Shown here: in pieces, positions 55,568 through 64,000 of the stretch
How the letters are laid out: every line of letters begins with the position of its first letter
Position numbering within the stretch: the first letter of the stretch is position 1
Source of the DNA: Flabesymbios commensalis
Taxonomy: Eukaryota > Annelida > Polychaeta > Terebellida > Flabelligeridae
DNA length: 64,000 bases
Assembly (NCBI GenBank): GCA_964017125.1
Contig: OZ024912.1
Coordinates: 58,962,123 to 59,026,122, forward strand
Direction: 5' to 3'
Made by a program: the position numbers and the translations under genes
The notes under the pieces: generated by a model
Databases searched by the model: none
Told to the model about the DNA's origin: nothing
Seen by the model: the letters and a program-made list of their open reading frames with translations, nothing else

Positions 55568-58289
55568 CTAAATAACTGAACCTCATTGATTTAATAAGTA
55601 AGCAAATATGTCATTATAAACATGAGATCTAAATAACTGACTTCAACTGCGCTCGTTAATCAGATATCGAAATAATAACATGGTTGTTGATGCCATACAA
55701 TTTAATCAAATTATGTTATATTGGATATGTTGCTATTTCATTTCGTCTGTCTTTGATCAACATCAAAATATGACCTGTTGGTGTCAGTTATATGATATAG
55801 ATGTTTTATGTTTCATAGTTTATTGAATATTTCTCGACTGATAATAATAAACTCTTCTGGTATGCGGCTAATTATCTCCCAAATAAATGATTAACAGCCT
55901 AGCTACGCATACATGCTAAACTTGAATACTTTGATATTTTCTATGAAATAATGCCTGTAAGCTACATGTATATATAGGTAATTTAAACATAATCGTGCTA
56001 CAGGTTGCCACGACACCTTAATGACCTGAAAAAATCGGGTTAAGCAAACTCTGACTTGTCCCCCCTTTTCATATCCTGGATTCGCCACTGATTTTGTCGC
56101 CCTTTGCGCCCGACTTGGGGTATTATTATTTTACATTTTGATCACGAAAAGTCAGTAAATGTCAAAAATATTTGTTTTCGAAATTGTGTGGCAACCTTTA
56201 TTAATGTCTTGTATTTAAAGAGCTATTATCGCTATGGTGATTTGATTATGATTATTAGTTAGGCTTGAGGTCACGAACGGATGATTTGTTTAAAAATGTG
56301 ATATTGACTTACATTAAATACATGTAATATGATTATTATTTGATATCAAAAATTTAATTATATAATATAATCTCAATACAAGTATAATTATAATAAATAG
56401 TATTTATCTTGGTGTGGTTTGCCTTGTTTTTGAATTATTAACAAACATCAAGGATCCCATAGGACACATCGCGACATTCTCTCCTAAGACCACTATGTTT
56501 AATTTTTATTTTAAGAAAAGTTAATGAGGATGATGAAAAAAGCAAGCAAAAAACATAGCTGGAAAAAATTATCTGCTGAAATAAACTTGTTTTTTTTCGA
56601 AATGTTTTTTATCTCCCGAAATTAACTGTTTGTCCGCCAATCGGCACCAATTCGCACGCAGGCCAAAAAACAAACAAATATTTGTCTTTGGTAATGCGCT
56701 GCCCTAAATCTAATGCGCGCGCTCATCTAAAAACTGGGAAAAAAACAAAGTGGCCTAAATATAGGAGGGTGGCTTACTTCACTCATGATATCAGTAAAAA
56801 AGCGGTGTCCAAATATTTTCACTCATTCGCTTATTTATGACAATGTCGCCTTCCTAAGTTTTACCAAATGTACAAAAAAACGGCTTTGCCTTTCAAGATC
56901 CTAGAGCTGCCACTGAATCATGTGTGACTAATGAAACCAAGCCGTTTGTGTACTTTCTTCAGTCTTGATTATGACCAAATTACATCCTCAGAAATTGCTG
57001 ATAATATAACAATTAATGCCTCTGCGAAATAACGAATGAGCCTCGGGAGAAGGAAGATGCGCACATACAGACAAAACTGAACCTGGATTACACACCAAGG
57101 ATAGTAAGATGAATCAGATAGCACTGTCGTCTAGACCCACGATTTAAAATTCGAGTTATGACAGTCTATTATAGAGCACGTTACATCTCGTTCACGGAGG
57201 CTCCATACGATGCTGAATTCTTGGGTGTGTGGAGATGAAATATTATTAGACCACCATACCAGAGCCAGGTAGGAAGCTATAATCTTCGCTTTGACAGCCA
57301 CTACATCCAGGACCACCGCTTCGTGCTTCTGTGTGCTTAATTGTTGGGGATAGAAGATAATATTCAGCATAATCGTTTTTATCTAATATATAATGAAGTA
57401 TCTCAGGAACGATCCTGATTACAAAAGGAGTTAGAAACGGTATCATTGTATTCTCTGTTAATAAAAACATATGGTTTGTTGAAAAGATCAAACTTCTATA
57501 TATTATGTTATGGCGGCCTTTTATTGTATTCATTTATCCCGAAAACATATGGTTTAGTGAAATAATCTTGTCTCAATTATTGACGGAGATATGATAACTT
57601 CAGTGATTTCATAGCCGCCATTTTAAATTTTGCGTTTTTTTAAGAAATCCCTCAATGGCTAGAAGCCTATATTTGCCAAGATATCATATTGGAGATGCTA
57701 TGCATGCATATTCGAAAGAGAAAAATAATTATCAGCCAAAGCAAGGTAAACCCCCTTGGCTGCCGGCCTATACTTGGTCTCTTGCTGTCTCCACTGGCAA
57801 CATTTAATTAATTTAATTTATTGTTTCACCGTGAGCAAATGGCGGCTATCTTGGAATTTTCAACCCCAATGCAATGTCTAAAATATTTTCACCACGCGCG
57901 ATGTGGGGCGAAAATTAAATTTTGTAATCGGAGGGTACCTCACTTTAAACTGATTTTGTGAAAAAAAACGGCCAAGTATAATTGTGTAAGAACTGTATTT
58001 TTGAATTCAGCATATGTTTTTACATTAGGAATAACCCGTGAACCTTTTGGCCCTTCTACACAAATAAATTCGACTGCTCTGTTGGACTAAATGAGTTTAG
58101 GATTTGAATGTGTCATCCTAATTTAGTGGTGAGCGATTACAATAATATAGTATTTCAGATACTAATCATCAAAAGACCTTCCACGTGGTATTTCAATCAT
58201 GTTTTTACGATTAAATATTGCAACAAAATGGTTTGATCATGCATCTCATTACAGGAGCAGATCCAGAGGGTTTCCGCGGTATGCTGAAT
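55568..58289. other. Gene-free, mostly non-repetitive stretch
   Basis: The part at 56830-57130 is high-complexity and repeat-free. Overlapping minus-strand open frames at 57131-57533 read plausibly in two frames at once and match nothing I know. Confidence 0.35.
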
Positions 58290-58466
58290 ATGGCAGTCTA
58301 AAGTCGATCACCGCACTGAAATAGTAAAATATTTATAATGGCCGTAGATCCATAACATATAGGTATTCAAATGAATCAGAAAGAGCTAAGCAAGACCTTT
58401 ATGATGATTTCAAATTTAGGAAAAAACATTTGGTTACGTTCAAATATTTCAGCGCTTTGAAGGCTT
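58290..58466. repeat. P2 MITE, left arm lost
   Basis: Starts GCAGTCTAAAGTCGATCACC (closing arm) and keeps the full tail to 'cagcgctttgaaggctta'. Confidence 0.65.
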
Positions 58467-59377
58467 ACCCTTGTCTAGGATCGTGTGTAGGCATATACTT
58501 CTCAAGCAATTTTAATTAAAAGCAAATAAATTTCATTGAAATCAATTTTGGCCCAGTTTATTTCTAATAAATATCAACATTTGTTTTGAGTTTTCTGGGG
58601 TTATTTTTGTCATAACTATTTTCACAATAAGATTTTATAAAATTTAAAGTCTTATATAGCTCGAGGTAACTAATTAGAATAATATTCTTATATACACTGT
58701 AGCCATTCATTTGCAGCTATTACAAACCGTATACATAATGTGACTAAATTATTCATTGAATGCAAAATGATATAATGTATAATCAGAATAAGGGAGATTT
58801 GTGCTTTTAAAAGGACATAATTATTTATTCACCTAGATATCACATTTCTAAACATTATCAGGTATATTACATGTCTTTATTTATTAAAATATATCCATAT
58901 AGGTTATAGATGTATACATTTAGTAATGTTGATTTTTGATGTTAATACTGTACATTAATAGATAATACTGTACTAAAATTGTATTATAATTATGAAAATT
59001 ATAACCACATTATTGAAGTAGTATTGCGTTGGTCCGCCACCTCTGCGCGCTTCTTTCTTCATCTTCAATTTATGCTGCTGCTGTATATCCAGTGACCGCA
59101 AAATGACCGCAAAATATTCAGCAGCTGACACTCTTGCCACTAATTACAATGTGTATCCACAAATAATGGCAAATTAGACAAAAATGTAATTACTCCTAAT
59201 CAGACTATGTTGTCTTTGGTGAATTCAGTAAATTATTATTTTTGAGTGAAAGTATCAGCTGATCGATCAGCTGATCTGCTCATTAATCTGCTAGCCCATG
59301 GTCAAAGCTAGTCTCGATATATTTCAATAAATAATTACTGGCATATGTAAGATAAAGGTAAACAGTTTATACTCTGA
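58467..59377. other. Gene-free stretch with a possible regulatory element
   Basis: Starts with a P3-like 'acccttgtctagg'. The segment 59035-59300 is complex and repeat-free; see the E-box palindrome. Confidence 0.35.
59254..59275. promoter_or_regulatory. 22-bp perfect palindrome with paired CAGCTG E-boxes
   Basis: Inner CAGCTGATCGATCAGCTG flanked by AT on each side. Two bHLH-type E-boxes in mirror arrangement; function is inferred only. Confidence 0.35.
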
Positions 59378-59488
59378 TCCCAGCAAACACAAAACATTTG
59401 TATAAAATTTGTACAATGTTGGTTCAACGTCTTCGACGTTGGTCCAGCATTGTGCAAATGTTATACAAATGTTTTGTGCATACTGGGA
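59378..59488. repeat. M MITE with ACAAAACATTTGTAT arms
   Basis: CCCAGCAAACACAAAACATT ... mirrored AATGTTTTGTGCATACTGGG, core GTTGGTTCAACGTCTTCGAC. Same arm variant as 21219-21327. Confidence 0.75.
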
Positions 59489-59559
59489 TGTTTCGTCTCT
59501 AGATCCTTCAGCCGACTTCACCCCCTGGTCACGGGACCTGTTTATTCATGTGCCATTTC

Positions 59560-59838
59560 AACTCCCCAACCATTTTTTTGCGCTAGGAACGAATCGTACA
59601 CATTGTCATATCTGTCCTACCAGGTACTCATTTACACCTGAGAAATGTGGAGCACTTGAGTGTGAAGTGCATTAATTGCCCAAGGACACAACATTGAAAC
59701 AACAATGTCCTAGCCTTGAGGGGGGGGGGTGATATTCCTCTGAAATCATGCACCCAGCGGTTATCGAGCTCGCACTGCAGGCAATGGTTATTGCAAAGCG
59801 CTACACTCTAGCCATTGTGCTACGTCCCTCTCCAGGTA
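59560..59838 (-). repeat. tRNA-derived SINE
   Basis: Read on the minus strand, it opens with a tRNA-like head: TAGCACAATGGCTAGAG (A box) and GAGCTCGATAACC (weak B box), about 35 bases apart. A body follows with GTGTCCTTGGGCAA and GGTGTAAATGAGTACCTGG, words common to deuterostome-type SINE bodies. The 3' limit is approximate. Confidence 0.65.
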
Positions 59839-61560
59839 GTTGTAGGTGCTGATCGATAAGACATTTTTTCAACAAGAGTTAAAAGAATTTTTTTTTTTTT
59901 CACCGAGAACATGGCTGCGTCATGTTGGCATAAGTCAATAATACTGCTTTTCACATGCACTTTATTCACGATCTGCTAGAGCAGGCGCGCGTTTCATAGC
60001 GTATAGTATAGGAAACATACTCATTCATTTAGCTAGATTATATTAATGATTTGATTCTAACTGTATACATCAAAACATTTTGTTATAATTATTTATGATT
60101 AGGTCTACATAGCTAAATTTAAAATAATAATAAATGTATAAAACAAAAAGTAATACAGCTTTTTTAAAAAATATTTCATTTAATGAAACAGGAAGGACGC
60201 GGCTAGCAAAGCAGCTAAAACATTTGGTGCTCCTATTGCCCTTTTAGCGTGGCGGGTTACACAAATAAGCAGAAATATATATTTCTGATATAAGTTATAT
60301 TTAGTCTACTGTTGTTGAATGATTTCAAATCGGCCGAGAGTGATATTGTCGTGTTTTGAATGAGACTTAGTACTCACGTCGATGGCTCGTTCATCCAATT
60401 AAAACAAAATGAATAACAGATTCTGAGTGCAGTAAGCCATTATAGCGCTTGGAAAATTAATCATGTTCAAAAGCGAACGCTGCCCTAATTTGACCTAAGC
60501 CTATATCACTGATCATTAATTACCTATAGGTCTAATGTTCTTCACGAAACAATGATATTTTTAACATATTAATAATGCTCAAGTGCACGATTCGATAATA
60601 AAGATGAATTGTAATTGTGGCAAAGTTTTCTGCTCCATGACGCTGAGGAAATGAAAACAGTTGTTTCACTTGTGCATTATTTCGTTTATTACGTCAGATA
60701 ATGACAGACCTATTTGCAGATAAAACCTATGCCCTGGTGCCACAGATCATTTCTGACCTGTTTTAGTAGCGAGGATGATATCCTGAAAACTGAGACTGCA
60801 TCCACTCAGATCAGAAAGACAGGCCTATTAAACTCCCTGGTCCAGTGCTGTGCATTTCATCGCACTAGTCTTGAGAATCGCCTTGTGCGATTCTCAAGCC
60901 TTACGTGAATGCAATTCTAATATACTTGAATTTGATGCATTGGTAAAGAGCAATATTTTCTACGTACAGCTGATTAAATGCTTTTATATATCATATTAAA
61001 TGTGCCCCCAGCTACCAAACTGTCTCTTTATTACATGTATTAGTAATCTACACGCCATCTCAGACAGTGGCTTGGGCGCTTCATGGAGAATTAAGCACGC
61101 ATCTGGAACTTCGGCCATTTGAACAAGTATCGACTTCGGCTGCTTCAAGAATCCGCGCCGAGTTTTTAATCTACTGTTTCAATCACGCGGGAATTGCTAA
61201 CAAGCCTCCGGTAATTTAATAATGTCACATTTCGCGTGCCATAGACAACTAATTAATGTGATTTTTCAGCGCGCACCGCGGCCGCGAAACCGGAGACCAC
61301 GGTAATCGACTGTAGCAAATTAAATTTGTAGTCGACGGCTTTGCCGACGTGATTGCGAGCCCGAGAGTGTGCTCTCCCGAGTCGTCACGGAAGCGAGACG
61401 AAAAATAAACCGAGCCACGATCAGCCGCACCATCAGATTTGCCAATTTTTAAATATACAAAAGCGAAGTTGACTCCACATTGATAGGCTGTGTCACGTCC
61501 CAAAAGTGGCGAGTCCTCTTTCACTTGCTTTATCAGGCCACTGCGACTCTCAGGTGGCCT
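59839..61560. promoter_or_regulatory. Repeat-poor, high-complexity block; candidate conserved non-coding region
   Basis: About 1.7 kb with almost no recognised repeat in a window otherwise full of them. It is rich in homeodomain-type TAATTA/ATTAAT words (about 60465, 60515, 61210, 61250) and has a CpG-rich part at 61060-61530. No coding frame was recognised. Regulatory function is inference. Confidence 0.3.
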
Positions 61561-61659
61561 AACGTGAAATAGTCACTAGCGCTAATTATTAGGATACGAG
61601 TGAAGAGAAAGTTGTGAGAAAACTTGTGGGATTGGGCTTATAGTGGATCAGAAGAAAAA

Positions 61660-61815
61660 GGAGAATGAATAAATGAATGGATGAATAAATGAATGGATGA
61701 ATAAATGAATGAATGAATAAATAAATAAATGAATGGGTGAATGAATGCATGAGTGAATGAATGAATGAATGAATGAACGAGCGAACGAACAAATGAATGA
61801 ATAAATGAATGATAG
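61660..61815. repeat. (GAAT)n microsatellite
   Basis: GAAT/GGAT units with a few ACGA variants. The Ile-His-Ser-Phe minus-strand frame is its artefact. Confidence 0.95.
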
Positions 61816-62210
61816 GCGGTAATCTGAACACTACTATAAGAACACGCCTTTAAAAAGTCTAAAAAACATAATTTCCGTCAGCTGCGGGCCCTTTTAACTT
61901 CTTAAATGCTTGATTATTCATTCATACCTCGTTTTTCACTTAAAGCTGGTTATGAGGTAGGCCTTACAGTGAAGAACTGTTTGTGTGTAGAAATAACTGG
62001 CAATGATTGTCAGAAAATGTGCAATTATTGTATCAGGCATTTAGTTCCTCACATCTCACCAGGTGGCCATATGTTCTCAGTTGATGTGGTTTCTCGATCC
62101 ATTAGGGGTCTCGTAGGCTTCTAGAGAATTAACGTCCGTTAGTATACGGAACATCGAGAGGAAAATAGAAACAAAGAAACAGTATTATTATGAAAACAGT
62201 AGCCTATTAA
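61816..62210. other. Gene-free stretch before the LINE fragment
   Basis: An open plus-strand frame (61906-62124) contains 'CVEITGNDCQKMCNYCIRH', but I cannot assign it. Confidence 0.3.
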
Positions 62211-63335
62211 ACACGGAAAGTGCGAGACAGTGATAATACAAAACTTCTCACTGGGCACACGACGTTGATAAACAAACGTCATACGTCAGAATGTGACAGC
62301 TTCTACTATGGTGATGACATAATAGAAAAAAATGAAAAATATAAATACCTTGGGGTTGTATATAGCACTAAATATCCTAAGAATGTATTGAAAGAAACGT
62401 TTCTCCATCTCGCTTCCCAAGCTGGTAAAGCAGTTTTTTCTCTACACAAGCAATCTCGTCCCGTAGTCGGTAAATTGTCACCTGTTATTGCATTCAAGGT
62501 TTTTGATTGTCAAATACTGCCCATATTAGAGTATGCAAGTGATATATGGTATGCCGGTGATAGTGTTAACGATTTGGAAAAAATACATCTAAAATTTATT
62601 AAATCAACGCTGGGTGTTAGAAAGCAAACACCCACTCCTGCAATTTATGGTGACACAGGACGGTTTCCATTGATTATCAGGCAACATATTAAAGCTGTAA
62701 AATATTGGTGTAGAATTCTAGACCTATCTCAGAACCACCTTGTCAGAAATGCCTACAATATGATACTAGAGCTAGATGGCACTGGATTCACAAACTGGTG
62801 GTCGCGTATTCGGTCTGTCCTTGAACTAACCGGGCTAGACCAAGCTTGGGAGACGCAGCACATTGGCAATACAAATAAATTCATGCTTTCCTTTAAAGAT
62901 TCAATTGTTAGAATATTTACACAGCGGTGGAGACAAGATATTGAGAGTTCAAGTAAGCTGCGCACATATTCATTAGTGAAAAAATCTTTGTGTGTGGAAC
63001 CATACATCTTAAACATAAAGGGGGACCACCTCATAACAGCAATGGCGAGATATAGAATGAGCTCACATGATTTAAAAATAGAGAGAGGACGATTCAATAA
63101 TCCAATAACTCCAATAAACCAACGAATATGCACAAGGTGTGAATCAAACGAAATTGACGACGAAATACACCTTCTTCTCCACTGTAATGCCATGAACAAT
63201 GAACGCGAAAACTTGCTTAATTCGATAGCCGGAATTATCAATATGCAACCAACAAATGATATTTTTCTACGAATTATGACATCTAGAGACATAAGTGGTG
63301 AAGTCGCTAGCAAAATTTATCTATGGTTGTTTTAA
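62211..63335 (+). CDS. LINE reverse transcriptase, C-terminal ~370 codons (5'-truncated)
   Basis: Open from 62211 (after an in-frame stop) to TAA/TTTTAA at 63335, with no ATG at its head, so it is a 3' fragment and not a gene in itself. Seen in order: NEKYKYLGVVYS (the RT segment after the thumb boundary, about residue 40), LPILEYASDIWYAG (about 103), HLKFIKSTLGVRKQTPTPAI (about 122) and GRFPL (about 150). A C-terminal CTRC ... DDEIHLLLHC cysteine/histidine cluster follows (about 303-325), usual at the end of CR1/L2-like LINE ORF2 proteins. Catalytic motifs (YxDD) are missing upstream. No internal stop over 371 codons suggests a fairly young insertion. AT-rich sequence follows without a clear poly-A. 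Confidence 0.85.
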   Translation, partial: TRKVRDSDNTKLLTGHTTLINKRHTSECDSFYYGDDIIEKNEKYKYLGVVYSTKYPKNVLKETFLHLASQAGKAVFSLHKQSRPVVGKLSPVIAFKVFDCQILPILEYASDIWYAGDSVNDLEKIHLKFIKSTLGVRKQTPTPAIYGDTGRFPLIIRQHIKAVKYWCRILDLSQNHLVRNAYNMILELDGTGFTNWWSRIRSVLELTGLDQAWETQHIGNTNKFMLSFKDSIVRIFTQRWRQDIESSSKLRTYSLVKKSLCVEPYILNIKGDHLITAMARYRMSSHDLKIERGRFNNPITPINQRICTRCESNEIDDEIHLLLHCNAMNNERENLLNSIAGIINMQPTNDIFLRIMTSRDISGEVASKIYLWLF

Positions 63336-64000
63336 ACAAATTAAGGGTTAAAAATATTGCGCATGATAAATGTAAATTCATCTTCAAGCTGAAATATTTT
63401 GTATGTGTGTCGTGACTAGCATGATTAATTATTATCATTATTATCGTTTTAACGTTACATTTTTATGTAGAACAATCACAAGTCACCTGTCGCTATATTA
63501 TCCATATTATCATGCCTTCATGATCTGACTTGGGTATTACCACATATCAGGACGGCTGTTGCTCTCGGATCTTATTATTTGGCTTTTTAGGGCCGGTTAG
63601 GGACGTTTCCGTCGCCTTTGTTATCAGACGAGGTGGGGCCTTATGGAGGATTTCAGAGTTGCTAAGTCAACTGATTTTCTCTATGAGGTCGGGAATGTTT
63701 TTCTTCGATTGTAACTCCTAAGTATGTGGTACTAACTAGGTCGTGAGTGAAATGGTATGAACTAAACAATATAGTGAATTAAAATAAGCTGTAATGTTTT
63801 TTGTGCGAGGGCCATAAAGATAATAAATCACTAGTTAATTAAACTTTATTGCTATTGCTATTGTGTGAGTGCCATGTCCTGCGTGAATGGCGCGCGTAAT
63901 TATTATCCGTAATTTTTATTCTTATTACATCACTAAGTCTCCAACACTCGATAATATGGATGGTTCTGATGCTATACTTTGTTGGCAGTCGACGAGCCAC
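63336..64000. other. Gene-free right edge
   Basis: It may include the LINE 3' UTR ('taataaatcactagttaatt', 'tattgctattgctattg' near 63850, a short ATTGCT tandem that could be the LINE tail). No gene was recognised. Confidence 0.35.

Noticed and set aside
57131-57533. Possible exon on the minus strand
   Set aside because: Two overlapping frames both look moderately protein-like and I can assign neither; no splice sites with matching phase were convincing.
62753-63313. 186-codon minus-strand frame opposite the LINE
   Set aside because: The plus strand carries the recognisable reverse-transcriptase C terminus; this is antisense shadow.

Overview
This is a piece of an intron-rich, AT-rich animal nuclear genome. 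GT-AG introns split a well-conserved Golgi glycosyltransferase. The rest is dense with transposon remains typical of large marine-invertebrate genomes: piggyBac, hAT, Harbinger, Tc1/mariner, LINE and SINE relics and many palindromic MITEs. The 8-mer TAGGCCTA recurs strikingly. I read a bilaterian invertebrate, perhaps an ambulacrarian or lophotrochozoan, but cannot fix the phylum by eye.

Host genes. At the left edge (minus strand, 1-357, running off the window) lies the start of a type II membrane glycosyltransferase that resembles PGAP4/TMEM246. In the middle (plus strand, 32501-43749) is a complete six-exon B4GALT7 of 338 codons, the xylosylprotein beta-1,4-galactosyltransferase of proteoglycan linker synthesis. 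Both would act in the secretory pathway, but nothing shows that they are functionally linked here.

Layout. 1-4725: PGAP4-like start, then a broken intronless RecQ-like helicase on the minus strand that is split at a TTAA by a decayed piggyBac element. 4726-13565: gene-free, with two near-identical 491-bp direct repeats bracketing a 610-bp segment (7916-9507) and one copy of a dispersed repeat (E). 14008-20150: a 2.3-kb tandem-repeat element (A1), a LINE endonuclease fragment and palindromic MITEs. 21220-27786: MITE clusters, a hAT relic, E copy 2, a 76-bp palindrome. 27914-31045: element B with a second A copy (A2) nested inside it. 32501-43749: B4GALT7, whose introns are packed with TTAA-flanked MITEs, a Tc1-like MITE and three tandem-repeat elements. 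43790-51284: a dense field of TTAA MITEs. 52037-53297: a Harbinger-type element carrying a triplet array. 55288-61560: scattered MITEs, a SINE, and repeat-poor sequence that could be regulatory. 62211-63335: the 3' part of a LINE reverse transcriptase ORF.

The most distinctive signal is two convergent element 'architectures'. First, many short elements flanked by TTAA with CCCTT-type termini share a plan (terminal repeat plus an internal palindrome) while the palindrome sequence differs completely between families. They nest in one another and even share one TTAA. Second, several longer elements (A, B, C) share a plan of a terminal hairpin, an internal minisatellite array, an inverted echo of the hairpin foot and a CTTGT-like terminus. 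That plan suggests non-autonomous Helentron-like rolling-circle elements.
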